64,000 bases of DNA from Actinorugispora endophytica (GCF_004363075.1 NZ_SNYN01000015.1:39015-103014); one strand, 5' to 3'. Positions 17,953 through 27,699 are shown, counted from the stretch's first letter. Numbers and translations are program-made. The notes: a model not told the origin generated them from the sequence alone.

Positions 17953-19122
17953 GTGACAACGGACGTCCAGGTCACGCCGGGGTCGCAGGCCGCACTGCGC
18001 CAGGCGAACCGGGAGCGGATCGTGAACGCGCTGCGCGACGGCGGAACGCTCACCCAGGCCGAGATCGCGCGCGCCACCGGTCTGTCCGCGGCGAGCGTGT
18101 CCAACATCGTGCGGGACCTGCGCTCGACGGGCGCGGTCTCGGTGCGCGAGACCTCCTCCAACGGGCGGAGGGCGCGCGCGGTCACACTGCTGCGGCCCCC
18201 CGGGGTGCTGGTGGCGATCGACTTCACGCACTCGGCGCTCACCGTCGCCCTGGGCGACACCCAGGGGCAGGTCCTCCTCGAGGAGACGATCTCCTACGAC
18301 GTGTCGGAGGACCCGGTCCGCGGGGTGCGGCGCGCGGTCTGGCTGGCCGAGACCATGCTCACCCGGGCGCGGGTGGACCACTCGATGGTCGCCGGGGCCG
18401 CCGCGTCGATCCCCGGGCCCGTGGACCCGGTCAGCGGCCTGATCGGCGGGATCACCTGCATGCCGCGCTGGGCGGGGTTCGAGCCGGGGCGGGAGCTGAG
18501 CGACCGCCTGGGCCTGCCGGTGCGGGTGGACAACGACGCCAACCTGTGCGCGCTGGCCGAGACCGCCGAGGGCGTGGCCCGGGGGATGGAGCACGTCGTC
18601 TACGTCAACGTCTCCCAGGGCGTGGGCGCCGGGGTCGTCGTCGCGGGGCGGCTGTTCCAGGGAGCGGGCGGCACCGCGGGCGAGATCGGGCACATCGGGT
18701 TGGACGAGCGCGGGCAGGTGTGCCGCTGCGGCAACCGGGGCTGCCTGGAGACGCTGGTCGGCGCCCCGTACCTGCTGGGCATGCTCCCCCAGCAGGGCAA
18801 CGTGGGGCACAACGCCACGATGCCGGACCTGATCCGGGCCGCGCTGGCGGGGGACCCGGGATGCCGCAGGATCATCGCGGAGGCGGGGGCCGCGCTGGGC
18901 CGGGGCGTGGCGGTCGTGGTGAACATGTTCAACCCGCAGATGGTCGTCGTCGGGGGTGAGCTCGCCGAGTCGGGGGAGCTCCTGCTCGACCCCATGCGCC
19001 GCGCCATGGAGATGGGCGCGCTCGGCAGCGCGCTCGCCGACCTGCGGCTCGTCCAGGGGGACTTCGACACCCGGGCCGCGCTGCGCGGGGCGCTCCGGCT
19101 CGCTCTTGCCTCCACGGCCTGA
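17953..19122 (+). CDS. ROK-family transcriptional regulator (Rok7B7/XylR type)
   Basis: A 389-residue repressor with an N-terminal winged helix (TLTQAEIARATGLSAASVSNIV, about residues 30-55) and a ROK sugar-kinase-like domain: VDNDANLCALAE, GVGAGVVVAGRL and the zinc site with VCRCGNRGCLETL. The GTG at 17953 follows GAGGAG. It precedes a sugar ABC operon on the same strand, the arrangement known for rok7B7-xylFGH in Streptomyces coelicolor, where the regulator affects xylose uptake and, more widely, carbon control and antibiotic production. The orthology is inferred from order and motifs. Confidence 0.9.
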   Translation: MTTDVQVTPGSQAALRQANRERIVNALRDGGTLTQAEIARATGLSAASVSNIVRDLRSTGAVSVRETSSNGRRARAVTLLRPPGVLVAIDFTHSALTVALGDTQGQVLLEETISYDVSEDPVRGVRRAVWLAETMLTRARVDHSMVAGAAASIPGPVDPVSGLIGGITCMPRWAGFEPGRELSDRLGLPVRVDNDANLCALAETAEGVARGMEHVVYVNVSQGVGAGVVVAGRLFQGAGGTAGEIGHIGLDERGQVCRCGNRGCLETLVGAPYLLGMLPQQGNVGHNATMPDLIRAALAGDPGCRRIIAEAGAALGRGVAVVVNMFNPQMVVVGGELAESGELLLDPMRRAMEMGALGSALADLRLVQGDFDTRAALRGALRLALASTA

Positions 19123-19131
19123 AGCGGCCGG

Positions 19132-19152
19132 GTAAAACCTTGACCGGTTTAC
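19132..19152 (+). promoter_or_regulatory. Candidate ROK operator between the regulator and xylF
   Basis: GTAAAACC, a 6-base spacer and GGTTTAC form an imperfect inverted repeat nine bases past the ROK stop. Further on, TTCAAAG occurs twice (19203-19209 and 19245-19251), the second within TCAAAGCTTGA. AT-rich inverted repeats of this kind are typical ROK sites. The 255-base gap to xylF is the AT-richest in this region and must hold its promoter. Confidence 0.4.
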
Positions 19153-19377
19153 AGATCTTCACATGACCCCTGTCGCCCGCTTTGACCTGCGGATACGTTG
19201 AATTCAAAGGCTAAATCCAACATCCGTGACATTTCGGTTATGTGTTCAAAGCTTGACGACAAGGTTGCGAGAGGTTTGACTTCACGCATTGGTTCACCGA
19301 GTGATCCAGCGCACGTTCTGCGGTGGGTGCGTACTCATTCCCCAGGTTCGGTGGGCCCTCAACGGAGGTCAGAAGCG

Positions 19378-20514
19378 ATGAGCAACCGAAACAAGTTCTT
19401 CCACCGCGTCGCGGTGGGCGCCGCCTCGGTGGCGCTCCTGGCGGCGGCCGGGTGCGGGGCGACCACGACCGGCGGAGGCGACGGCGAGACGGCGACCGCC
19501 TCGGTCGAGGAGGGCTTCACCATCGGGCTGCTGCTGCCCGAGTCCAAGACCACCCGGTACGAGAAGTTCGACAGGCCCCTCTTCGAGGAGGCCGTGGCGG
19601 AGATCTGCCCCAACTGCGAGGTCTCGTACCAGAACGCGGACCAGGACGTCGCCAAGCAGCAGTCCCAGGCCGAGGCCATGCTGACCCAGGGCGTCGGCGT
19701 CCTGGTCCTGGACGCCGTCGACGCCGAGGCGGCCGGCAGCATCGTCCAGCAGGCCAAGGGCCAGGGCGTCCCGGTCGTCGCCTACGACCGGCTGGCCCAG
19801 GGCGGCGTGGACTACTACGTCTCCTTCGACAACAAGACCGTCGGTAACGTCCAGGGCGAGGCGCTCATCGCCGGGATGGAGGCGGCGGGGACGGCCGGCG
19901 AGGGCGAGGTCGTCATGATCAACGGTTCGCCCACCGACCCCAACGCCGCGGACTTCAAGGCCGGCGCGCACGAGATCCTCGACGGCCAGGTCGAGATCGG
20001 CGCCGAGTACGACACCGCCGACTGGTCGCCCGACAGGGCCCAGCAGCAGATGGAGCAGGCCATCACCTCCATCGGCGCCGAGGAAATCAGCGGCGTCTAC
20101 AGCGCCAACGACGGCATGGCCGGCGGCGTCATCGCCGCGCTCAAGAGCGCGGGCGTGGAGGAGCTGCCTCCCATCACCGGGCAGGACGCCGAACTCGCCG
20201 GCATCCAGCGGATCATCTCCGGCGACCAGTACATGACGGTCTACAAGGCCATCCAGCCCGAGGCCGAGATCGCCGCCGCGATGGCGGTCGCCGCCGCCAC
20301 CGGCGAGGAGTACGAGGGCAGCGCAGACAACCCGCTGACCGAGTCCACCGACGGCGAGGGGAACACGGTCCCGTCCGTGCTCATCGAGCCGGTCGCGGTC
20401 ACCGCCGAGAACGTCGAGGACACCGTGATCTCCGATGGTTTCTACTCCATCGAGGAGATCTGCACCGACGCCTACGCCGACACCGACCTGTGCAAGGAAG
20501 CCGGCGACAGCTAG
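19378..20514 (+). CDS. xylF: Sugar ABC transporter substrate-binding lipoprotein (xylose type)
   Basis: A 378-residue lipoprotein with lipobox LAAAGC (Cys26) and a periplasmic-binding-protein-like type I fold: IGLLLPESKTTRYEKFDRP, DQDVAKQQSQAEAML, VVAYDRLAQGGVDYYVSFDN, and YSANDGMAGGVIAALK. These match XylF-type D-xylose binding proteins. The ATG at 19378 follows CGGAGG. It leads the transporter operon after the ROK gene. Xylose is the best guess from the family and context; a related pentose cannot be excluded. Confidence 0.88.
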   Translation: MSNRNKFFHRVAVGAASVALLAAAGCGATTTGGGDGETATASVEEGFTIGLLLPESKTTRYEKFDRPLFEEAVAEICPNCEVSYQNADQDVAKQQSQAEAMLTQGVGVLVLDAVDAEAAGSIVQQAKGQGVPVVAYDRLAQGGVDYYVSFDNKTVGNVQGEALIAGMEAAGTAGEGEVVMINGSPTDPNAADFKAGAHEILDGQVEIGAEYDTADWSPDRAQQQMEQAITSIGAEEISGVYSANDGMAGGVIAALKSAGVEELPPITGQDAELAGIQRIISGDQYMTVYKAIQPEAEIAAAMAVAAATGEEYEGSADNPLTESTDGEGNTVPSVLIEPVAVTAENVEDTVISDGFYSIEEICTDAYADTDLCKEAGDS

Positions 20515-20606
20515 GACGTGCCTCCCGGGCCGCTTCGGGTCCGCGCCGCCGAGGCGACGCACACCGACCCGGGAGCACCGGAGAGGCGCCCCAGGAAGCG
20601 GACCGG

Positions 20607-20638
20607 GGGCGCCGGACCCACCCATAAGTCCGGCGCCC
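20607..20638 (+). other. Intercistronic stem-loop between xylF and xylG
   Basis: Perfect 11-bp arms GGGCGCCGGAC and GTCCGGCGCCC with a 10-base loop, in the 156-base gap between xylF and xylG. Such stem-loops between a binding-protein gene and its ATPase commonly stabilise or partly terminate the message, giving more binding protein than transporter. No U-run follows. Confidence 0.6.
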
Positions 20639-20670
20639 TCCCGATCAGCGGTCACCACGAGGAAGCGACA

Positions 20671-21456
20671 ATGACAGAACCGGTCCTGGAGCTCTCCGGG
20701 ATTTCCAAGAGATTCGGCGCGGTCCAAGCGCTCAGCGACGTCGACCTCCGCGTCCACCCGGGCGAGGTCGTGGCACTGCTGGGCGACAACGGCGCCGGAA
20801 AATCGACCCTCGTCAAGGTCATCGCGGGGGTCAACCCCGCGGACAGCGGCGTGATCGCCTGGGAGGGCCGACCGGTCCAGGTGAACCGCCCCAGCGACGC
20901 CCAGCACCTGGGGATCGCGACCATCTACCAGGATCTCGCGCTCTGCGACAACCTGGACATCGTGGCCAACCTGTTCCTCGGCAACGAGCGGACCACCGGC
21001 GGCGTCCTGGACGAGCTGGAGATGGAGCGGCGCGCCCAGGAACTCCTGGACTCGCTCTCCGTGCGCATCCCGAGCCTCCGGGTCCCGGTGGCCTCGCTGT
21101 CGGGCGGCCAGCGCCAGATCATCGCGATCGCCCGTTCCCTGCTCGGCGACCCCAAGGTCGTCATGCTGGACGAGCCCACCGCGGCGCTGGGCGTGGCCCA
21201 GACCGCCCAGGTGCTCGACCTCATCGAACGCCTGCGCGACCAAGGACTCGCGGTTATCCTGATCAGCCACAACATGGCCGACGTGCGCGCGGTCGCCGAC
21301 CGCGCCGTGGTCCTGCGCCTGGGCCGCAACGCGGGTGACTTCCAGGTCGAGGACACCAGCTACGAGGAGATCGTGGCGGCCATCACCGGAGCGGCCGACA
21401 ACCCCGTGTCCCGTCGGGCCGGCCGCGTCGCGGTTCCGGGATCGGAGGAAGCGTGA
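20671..21456 (+). CDS. xylG: Sugar ABC transporter ATP-binding protein, single ABC domain
   Basis: A 261-residue ATPase with Walker A GDNGAGKST, signature LSGGQRQ, Walker B VVMLDEPTAALG and H-loop LISHNM. Sugar importers of the XylG/RbsA class in proteobacteria usually have two fused ABC domains of about 500 residues; this one has only one, as in the actinobacterial xylose systems, so it should act as a homodimer. The ATG at 20671 follows GAGGAAG. Its stop overlaps the permease start (TGATG). Confidence 0.9.
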   Translation: MTEPVLELSGISKRFGAVQALSDVDLRVHPGEVVALLGDNGAGKSTLVKVIAGVNPADSGVIAWEGRPVQVNRPSDAQHLGIATIYQDLALCDNLDIVANLFLGNERTTGGVLDELEMERRAQELLDSLSVRIPSLRVPVASLSGGQRQIIAIARSLLGDPKVVMLDEPTAALGVAQTAQVLDLIERLRDQGLAVILISHNMADVRAVADRAVVLRLGRNAGDFQVEDTSYEEIVAAITGAADNPVSRRAGRVAVPGSEEA

Positions 21457-22709
21457 TGGCTCAACAGACCACCCCCGCCGCCCACGGCGCGACGGCGGCC
21501 CGTGACCCGCGACTCATCGTGGACGGCGGCGGCGCCAAGGGACTGCTGTCCGGTTCGCTGCGTCGGCTGCGCGGCGGCGAACTCGGCCCGGTGCCGGTCA
21601 TCGCGGGCCTCGTCGTCATCGCCGTCGTCTTCCAGAGCCTGAACGACAAGTTCCTGTCCCCGCAGAACCTGTCCAACCTGACCCTCCAGATCGTCGCGAT
21701 CGGACTGATGTCCTGCGGCGTCATCATGGTGCTGCTGCTGGGTGAGATCGACCTGTCGGTCGGTTCGGTCGCGGGCGTGTCCGGCGTGGTCATGGCGGTC
21801 CTCGCGATCAGGCACGGCTGGAACGAGATCGCCGCGATGGTGGTCGCCATCGCGGTCGGCGCGCTCATCGGCGTCATCCACGGCGCCATCTTCGCCAAGA
21901 TCGGGGTGCCCGCGTTCGTCGTGACCCTGGCGGGCCTGATCGGCTGGCAGGGCGCGCAGATCTACCTGCTCAGCCCCGACGGCACCATGAACGTGCCCTA
22001 CGACGGCCCGATCGCCTACCTCACCCAGACGTACTTCGTCCCGGTGATCGGCTGGACCGTCGGGGGCCTGGCGGTCGCCCTCTACGCCGCGTCCACCCTG
22101 TACGGCGAGCGCCGCCGCGCGGCCGCGGGCCTGCCCGCCAAGTCCGTCACGGACGTCGTGACGCGCATCGTCCTGGTGGCGGTCCCGGTGCTCGGCACGG
22201 TGTGGGTGCTCAACAGCTACAAGGGCGTCCCGCTGGCGTTCCTGATCTTCGTCGGGTTCGTCGTCGTGTTCGACCTGGTCCTGCGCAAGACCCGGTACGG
22301 CCGGATGGTCTTCGCGGTCGGCGGCAGCGCCGAGGCGGCCCGCCGCGCGGGCATCAGCGTGGACCTCATCCGGATCTCGGTGTTCGCGCTGGCCTCGATG
22401 CTCTCGGCGCTCGGCGGCATCATGTTCGTCTCGCGCAGCTTCGCGGTGAACCAGTCCACCGGTGGCGGCGACGCGCTGATGATGGCCATCGCGGCAGCGG
22501 TCATCGGCGGCACCAGCCTCTTCGGCGGCCGCGGCAGCGCCTACTCGGCGCTGCTGGGCGGCCTGGTGCTGGGGGCCATCGCCTCGGGGCTGTTCCTGCT
22601 CCAGATGGACTCCTCGGTGCGGTTCATGATCACCGCGGGCGTCCTGCTCGTCGCGGTCATCCTGGACGCGGTCTCGCGCCGCAGCAGAAAGACCCACGCC
22701 CGGGGTTAG
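21456..22709 (+). CDS. xylH: Sugar ABC transporter permease (xylose type)
   Basis: A 417-residue BPD_transp_2-type permease with about ten membrane helices; conserved parts include LLLGEIDLSVGSVAG, HGAIFAKIGVPAFVVTLAG and the EAA-like stretch AARRAGISVDLIRISVFALA, with GGTSLFGGRG near the end. It would form the membrane channel of the sugar importer with the single-domain ATPase. The ATG at 21456 overlaps the ATPase stop; a GTG at 21453 is the alternative. A stem-loop at 22780-22816 follows. Confidence 0.9.
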   Translation: MAQQTTPAAHGATAARDPRLIVDGGGAKGLLSGSLRRLRGGELGPVPVIAGLVVIAVVFQSLNDKFLSPQNLSNLTLQIVAIGLMSCGVIMVLLLGEIDLSVGSVAGVSGVVMAVLAIRHGWNEIAAMVVAIAVGALIGVIHGAIFAKIGVPAFVVTLAGLIGWQGAQIYLLSPDGTMNVPYDGPIAYLTQTYFVPVIGWTVGGLAVALYAASTLYGERRRAAAGLPAKSVTDVVTRIVLVAVPVLGTVWVLNSYKGVPLAFLIFVGFVVVFDLVLRKTRYGRMVFAVGGSAEAARRAGISVDLIRISVFALASMLSALGGIMFVSRSFAVNQSTGGGDALMMAIAAAVIGGTSLFGGRGSAYSALLGGLVLGAIASGLFLLQMDSSVRFMITAGVLLVAVILDAVSRRSRKTHARG

Positions 22710-22779
22710 CGCGACCCCGGCCCTCCCCGGTCCCGCCCGCCCTCCACCACTCCTCCCGGCGGACGCGGACCGGTCCGGG

Positions 22780-22816
22780 CGGCACCCCTGGAGACTCCTC
22801 CCCTCCAGGGGTGCCG
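22780..22816 (+). terminator. Stem-loop terminator after the sugar ABC operon
   Basis: Perfect 14-bp arms CGGCACCCCTGGAG and CTCCAGGGGTGCCG with a 9-base loop, 70 bases past the permease stop and before the promoter of the next gene. It fits a rho-independent terminator of actinobacterial type with no long U-run. Confidence 0.75.
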
Positions 22817-22854
22817 TGCCGTCCGATGTCCGATGGGGGATAGTCTCGCCTTTC

Positions 22855-23574
22855 GTGTCTGATCTGGTGTTCTTCTCGGTGGCGGGGGCGGCGGTGCTGC
22901 TCGGCGCGCTCGTGCAGAGCAGCGTCGGAACGGGGCTGGCCCTGGTCGCGGCCCCCGTCGTCTCGCTGCTGGACCCGACGCTGATGCCGGGTTCGCTGCT
23001 CGTGCTCACCGCGGTGCTGCCGCTGTTGAACATCGGCGCCGAATGGCGGCACGCGGACGTGCGCGGCATCTCCTGGGCGCTGGTCGGACGGCTGGTGGGG
23101 ACAGCGGCGGGAGTGGGCGTGGTGGCGCTGCTGGCGCCCCGCGCGCTCGGCCTGATCGTGGGAGTGATGGTGCTCCTGGCGGTGGCCGCCACCGTCTCGG
23201 CGGTGCGTCTGAGCCCCACCCCGGTGACCCTGGTCGTGGCGGGCACGGTCTCGGGCGTCTTCGGAACGGCCACCGCGATCGGGGGCCCGCCCATCGCGCT
23301 GGTCTACCAGCACGAGAAGGGGCCCCGGGTGCGCGCCACGCTGGCCGGGTTCTTCTTCGTGGGCGTACTGCTCTCGTTGACCGCGCTGGCCCTGGGCGGC
23401 CAGTTGCACGCCCGCGAGGTCGTGGTGGGGGGCGCGCTGATCCCGTTCATGGCGGCGGGCTTCCTGTTGTCCCGCCCGCTGCGGCGGTACCTTGACGGGG
23501 ACCGGCTGCGCGCGGCGCTGCTGGTCCTGGTCTCGGTCTCGGGCGTGGTGCTGATCGCGCGCTCCCTGCTGTGA
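22855..23574 (+). CDS. TSUP (TauE/SafE) family membrane permease
   Basis: A 239-residue protein with seven or eight membrane helices. ALVQSSVGTGLALVAAPVVSLLDP and GTVSGVFGTATAIGGPPIAL are the paired motifs of the TauE/SafE family, which exports or imports small anions such as sulfite, sulfoacetate or other organosulfonates. The GTG at 22855 follows the -10-like TAGTCT (22841-22846) by 8 bases and has no ribosome site, so it is probably leaderless; a start at 22816 is the alternative. Substrate is not known. Confidence 0.85.
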   Translation: MSDLVFFSVAGAAVLLGALVQSSVGTGLALVAAPVVSLLDPTLMPGSLLVLTAVLPLLNIGAEWRHADVRGISWALVGRLVGTAAGVGVVALLAPRALGLIVGVMVLLAVAATVSAVRLSPTPVTLVVAGTVSGVFGTATAIGGPPIALVYQHEKGPRVRATLAGFFFVGVLLSLTALALGGQLHAREVVVGGALIPFMAAGFLLSRPLRRYLDGDRLRAALLVLVSVSGVVLIARSLL

Positions 23575-24194
23575 CCGGGAGCGCCGAGGAGAGAGGGGCG
23601 GCGGGGCCGATGACCGGACCGGTCCGGAGACCGACGAAGGCCGACCTGGCGGCCGCGCACGGGACCGCCATCGCCGACGTGCTCGGTCCCGACCTGGACG
23701 TGCTGTTCTGCGGGATCAACCCGGGGCTGTACTCCGGCTGGAGCGGCCACCACTTCGCCCGGCCGGGGAACCGGTTCTGGCCCGCGCTGCACGCCGCGGG
23801 GTTCACCCCCCGGCGGCTGCGCCCCGACGAGCAGGACCTGCTGCCCGCCATGGGGCTGGGCATCACCAACCTCGTGTCCCGGGCGACCGCGCGGGCCGAC
23901 GAGCTGACCCGGGACGAGCTGCGAGAGGGCGGCCGGGACCTGGCCGCGCGGCTGCGCGAGTACCGGCCGCGCGTGCTCGCGGTGCTCGGGGTCACCGCCT
24001 ACCGCCAGGCGTTCGCCCGTCCCGGTGCCCGGATCGGACCGCAGGGGGGCGACGCCGCCGTCGAGGAGGTCCCGGTGTGGGTGCTGCCGAACCCCAGCGG
24101 GCTCAACGCCCACTGGAGCGCCGAGGCCATCGCCGCCGAACTGCGCCGTATGCGTGCCGGGTGCGTGCGGGGAAGAAGTGGAACCGGTCGGTAG
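23571..24194 (+). CDS. mug: G/U mismatch-specific DNA glycosylase
   Basis: A 207-residue uracil-DNA-glycosylase-fold protein with the Mug motifs GINPGLYSG, HHFARPGNRFWP and NPSGLNAHW. It should remove uracil or alkylated bases opposite guanine. The GTG at 23571 overlaps the permease stop (GTGA); an ATG at 23610 would give 194 residues and may be the true start. Coupling to the permease is the only visible context. Mug-type enzymes are common in actinobacteria, where high GC makes cytosine deamination frequent. Confidence 0.87.
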   Translation: MTGSAEERGAAGPMTGPVRRPTKADLAAAHGTAIADVLGPDLDVLFCGINPGLYSGWSGHHFARPGNRFWPALHAAGFTPRRLRPDEQDLLPAMGLGITNLVSRATARADELTRDELREGGRDLAARLREYRPRVLAVLGVTAYRQAFARPGARIGPQGGDAAVEEVPVWVLPNPSGLNAHWSAEAIAAELRRMRAGCVRGRSGTGR

Positions 24195-24308
24195 GTTGCG
24201 GGACAAAGCCCTGTGCCTTGCTCGTAGACTCGAACGAAGTGTGCCGGTCCAGCGCGCCCACGGCGCGGACACCGCACGCGTAGTCCGCAGATGAGGGGAA
24301 TGGCGAGA

Positions 24309-26219
24309 GTGACGCTGCTCGAGTCGGTGCACAGTCCGGATGACCTGAAGAAGCTCTCAGCGGAGCAGCTTCCGGGGTTGGCCGCCGAGATCCGCGACTT
24401 CCTGGTCTCGGAGGTGGCCCGCACCGGCGGGCACCTGGGCCCCAACCTGGGCGTCGTCGAGCTCACCGTCGCGCTGCACCGGGTGTTCGACTCCCCGCGC
24501 GACCCCATCCTGTTCGACACCGGGCACCAGGCCTACGTGCACAAGATGCTGACCGGCCGCCGGGACTTCTCCAAGCTGCGCCGGGAGGGCGGCCTCTCGG
24601 GGTACCCCTCGCGCGCGGAGTCCGAGCACGACTTCATCGAGAACTCGCACGCCTCCACCGCGCTGTCCTACGCCGACGGCCTGGCCAAGGCCAACGAGGT
24701 GCGCGGGCAGGACGACCGCACCGTGGTGGCCCTCATCGGCGACGGCGCCCTCACCGGCGGGATGGCCTGGGAGGCGCTCAACAACATCGCCGAGGGCAAG
24801 AACCGGCGCGTGGTCATCGTCGTCAACGACAACGGCCGCTCCTACTCGCCGACCATCGGCGGTCTGGCCGACCACTTCGCCACCCTGCGCATGACCCAGG
24901 GCTACGAGCAGATGCTCGACATGGCCAAGAGCGCGATCAACCGCGCCCCCGTCGTCGGCCCGCCGCTGTACGAGGCCCTGCACGGGCTCAAGAAGGGCCT
25001 CAAGGACGCCATCCAGCCGCAGATCATGTTCGAGGACCTGGGGCTGAAGTACCTCGGTCCCATCGACGGCCACGACACCGCCGCGATGGAGCGGGCGCTG
25101 CGCCGCGCCCGCGACTTCGGCGGACCGGTCATCGTGCACGTCCTCACCCAGAAGGGAAAGGGCTACGCGCCCGCCGAGAACCACGAGGAGGACCAGTTCC
25201 ACGCTCCCGGCGCGTTCGACGTGGCGACCGGTGAGCAGCAGGCCAAGCCCGGGGTGAAGTGGACCTCGGTGTTCGGCGAGGAGATGGTCCGGATCGGCGC
25301 CGAGCGCGAGGACGTCGTCGCCATCACCGCGGCCATGCTGCACCCCACCGGGCTGGCGCCCTTCGCCGAGGCCTACCCGGGGCGCGTCTTCGACGTGGGC
25401 ATCGCCGAGCAGCACGCCGCCACCTCCGCGGCGGGCCTGGCCATGGGCGGGCTGCACCCGGTCTTCGCCGTGTACGCGACCTTCCTCAACCGCTGCTTCG
25501 ACCAGGTCCTGATGGACGTGGCGCTGCACCGCCAGGGCGTCACCTTCGCGCTGGACCGCGCGGGCGTCACCGGTGACGACGGCGCCAGCCACAACGGCAT
25601 GTGGGACCTGTCCATCCTGCAGGTCGTCCCCAACCTGGGCCTTGCGGTGCCGCGCGACGCCACCCGGCTGCGCGAACTGCTGCGCGAGGCGGTCGCGGTG
25701 GACGACGGGCCCACGGTGGTGCGCTATCCCAAGGGCGAGGTGGCCCCCGACATCCCCGCCGTCGGAAAGGTCGGCGGCATGGACGTGCTGCGCCGCCCCG
25801 ACGGCGACGAAACGCCCCCGGACCTGCTGCTGGTCGCCGTGGGCGCCATGGCCCCGACCTGCTGCGAGGTCGCCGACCGCATGGCCGACCAGGGCATCGG
25901 CGTCACCGTCGTGGACCCGCGCTGGGTCAAGCCGCTCGACGCGGCCCTCGTCGACGAGGCGGCCCGGCACAGGGTGGTCGCCGTCGTCGAGGACAACGGC
26001 CGCGTCGGGGCGGTGGGCGACGCCGTCGCCCGCGCGCTGCGCGACGCCGGCCTGGACATCCCGGTGCGCACCTTCGGGGTCGAGCAGCGCTTCCTCGACC
26101 ACGCCAAGCGCGACAGGATCCTGGAGGAGATGGGCCTGAACGCCCAGGGTCTGGCCCGCAGCCTCACCGAGACGGTCTCCAGGTACACCGAGAAGACCCT
26201 GGAGGACGAACCGGCCTAG
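24309..26219 (+). CDS. dxs: 1-deoxy-D-xylulose-5-phosphate synthase
   Basis: A 636-residue thiamine-diphosphate enzyme that joins pyruvate and glyceraldehyde 3-phosphate, the first step of the MEP isoprenoid pathway. [17 protein letters not shown] is the ThDP/Mg motif, [12 protein letters not shown] and [16 protein letters not shown] are conserved N-terminal blocks, and [11 protein letters not shown] and [10 protein letters not shown] the second domain. The GTG at 24309 is preferred since AGGGGA lies 9 bases upstream; ATGs at 24291 and 24300 have no spaced ribosome site. It is monocistronic, with a B-type palindrome just after it. Confidence 0.96.
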   Translation: MTLLESVHSPDDLKKLSAEQLPGLAAEIRDFLVSEVARTGGHLGPNLGVVELTVALHRVFDSPRDPILFDTGHQAYVHKMLTGRRDFSKLRREGGLSGYPSRAESEHDFIENSHASTALSYADGLAKANEVRGQDDRTVVALIGDGALTGGMAWEALNNIAEGKNRRVVIVVNDNGRSYSPTIGGLADHFATLRMTQGYEQMLDMAKSAINRAPVVGPPLYEALHGLKKGLKDAIQPQIMFEDLGLKYLGPIDGHDTAAMERALRRARDFGGPVIVHVLTQKGKGYAPAENHEEDQFHAPGAFDVATGEQQAKPGVKWTSVFGEEMVRIGAEREDVVAITAAMLHPTGLAPFAEAYPGRVFDVGIAEQHAATSAAGLAMGGLHPVFAVYATFLNRCFDQVLMDVALHRQGVTFALDRAGVTGDDGASHNGMWDLSILQVVPNLGLAVPRDATRLRELLREAVAVDDGPTVVRYPKGEVAPDIPAVGKVGGMDVLRRPDGDETPPDLLLVAVGAMAPTCCEVADRMADQGIGVTVVDPRWVKPLDAALVDEAARHRVVAVVEDNGRVGAVGDAVARALRDAGLDIPVRTFGVEQRFLDHAKRDRILEEMGLNAQGLARSLTETVSRYTEKTLEDEPA

Positions 26220-26243
26220 CGTCCCGCGCTGTCCGTTCTTCTC

Positions 26244-26305
26244 GCTGATCCTGGCCTCTCCGGGGTCCCGGAAGCGGTTGGGACCCGGGAAAGGCCAGGA
26301 TCAGC
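26244..26305. repeat. B-type palindrome between dxs and fprA
   Basis: Perfect 14-bp outer arms GCTGATCCTGGCCT and AGGCCAGGATCAGC and inner GGGTCCC/GGGACCC around GGAAGCGGTT. It starts 25 bases past the dxs stop and is preceded by GTCCGTTCTTCTC, which also precedes the copy at 30550. It can serve as the dxs terminator; its resemblance to 30550-30606, 45021-45081, 52840-52919 and 17753-17825 marks it as a repeat. Confidence 0.75.
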
Positions 26306-26340
26306 AGGGGAACCGCGGCCGGGTGCGTCACAATGGGGGC

Positions 26341-27699
26341 ATGGACGCTCCCGACCCGCTGCGCGTGGCAGTCATCGGCTCCGGGCCCGCCGGGATCTAC
26401 ACCGCCGAGGCGCTGATCCGGCAGGCCCGGGAGCCGGTCGCCGTGGACGTGCTGGACCGCCTGCCCACCCCGTACGGCCTGGTCCGCTACGGTGTGGCGC
26501 CCGACCACACCAGCATCAAGAGCGTGGCGCGCGCCCTGGCGCGGGTCCTGGAGCACCCCGACGTCCGGTTCCTCGGCGGGGTCGAGTACGGCGCCGACGT
26601 CACCCGCGCGGACCTGGCGCGCGCCTACCACGCGGTCGTCTACGCGACCGGCGCGAGCGTCGACCGCAGGCTGGGCGTCCCCGGCGAGGACCTGCCCGGC
26701 AGCGTCGCGGCCACCGACTTCGTCAACTGGTACAGCGGGCATCCCGACCTGGACGTGGCGCGCTTCGTCCTGGACGCCGAGGAGGTCGCCGTCATCGGCG
26801 CGGGCAACGTCGCCCTGGACGTGGCCCGGATCCTGGTCCGCGGCGCCGACGAGCTGCGCCGCACCGACATCCCCGCCCCCATGCTGGAGGTGCTGGCGGC
26901 CAGCCGGGTGCGCCGCGTGCACCTGATCGCCCGGCGCGGCCCCGCCCAGGCCAGGTTCTCCGCCAACGAGCTGCGCGAGCTGGGCCGCCTGGAGAACGTG
27001 GACGCGGTGGTGCGCCCCGCCGACATCGACATCGACCCCAACAGCGAGGCCATGCTGAGCGCGGCCCGGGCCGCGCGCACCAACCTGCGCACCCTCTCCG
27101 AATGGGCCCGGCGCCCCTTGAGTGACGGCGCGCGCCGGGTGGAGCTGCGCTTCTGGCTGCGCCCCGCCGCGGTCCTGGGCGACGGGCGCGTGGAGTGCCT
27201 GGAGGTCGAGCGCACCCGGCTGGACGGCGGACGGCTCACGGGCACGGGGGAGCGCGAGGCGCTGCCGGTGGGCATGGTGGTGCGCTCGGTGGGCTACGCG
27301 AGCCTTCCGCTGCCGGACCTGCCCTTCGACGAGGTCACGCGCACCGTCCCGCACGAGGGCGGCCGGGTCCTCGACGGGGAGGGCCGCGCCGTCCGGGGCG
27401 ACTACGTGGCGGGCTGGCTCAAGCGGGGCGCGACGGGGGTGATCGGGACGAACAAGTCCGACGCGGCCGCCACCGTCCGGGCGCTGCTGGACGACGCCCC
27501 CGCGCTGCGCGGGTCCCGCGCGCCCGAGACGACCCCCGACCGGCTCCTGGCGGACCGGGGAGTGGCCCCCTCCGGGTACGCCGACTGGCTGGCCATCGAC
27601 GCGGCGGAGGCCGGCCTCGCCTCGCAGCTGTCCCGGGGCGAGCGCGTCAAGCTGTGCGGCTGGCCCGAACTGCGCCGCGCCATCGGGAAGGGGGCCTGA
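26341..27699 (+). CDS. fprA: FAD-dependent ferredoxin/adrenodoxin-type NADP+ reductase
   Basis: A 452-residue two-dinucleotide-binding-domain flavoprotein similar to mycobacterial FprA: VAVIGSGPAGIYTAEALI binds FAD, VDVLDRLPTPYGLVRYGVAPDH is the family block (cited in part), VIGAGNVALDVARIL binds NADPH, and GWLKRGATGVIGTNK is diagnostic. It passes electrons from NADPH to ferredoxins for cytochromes P450 and other acceptors. The ATG at 26341 has no ribosome site but follows CACAAT (26329-26334), so it may be leaderless. No ferredoxin gene is adjacent. Confidence 0.93.
   Translation: MDAPDPLRVAVIGSGPAGIYTAEALIRQAREPVAVDVLDRLPTPYGLVRYGVAPDHTSIKSVARALARVLEHPDVRFLGGVEYGADVTRADLARAYHAVVYATGASVDRRLGVPGEDLPGSVAATDFVNWYSGHPDLDVARFVLDAEEVAVIGAGNVALDVARILVRGADELRRTDIPAPMLEVLAASRVRRVHLIARRGPAQARFSANELRELGRLENVDAVVRPADIDIDPNSEAMLSAARAARTNLRTLSEWARRPLSDGARRVELRFWLRPAAVLGDGRVECLEVERTRLDGGRLTGTGEREALPVGMVVRSVGYASLPLPDLPFDEVTRTVPHEGGRVLDGEGRAVRGDYVAGWLKRGATGVIGTNKSDAAATVRALLDDAPALRGSRAPETTPDRLLADRGVAPSGYADWLAIDAAEAGLASQLSRGERVKLCGWPELRRAIGKGA

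Noticed and set aside
19198..19377. N-terminal extension of the xylF frame from 19198
   Set aside because: The extension is a promoter region without coding character; the lipoprotein signal peptide and ribosome site fix the start at 19378.
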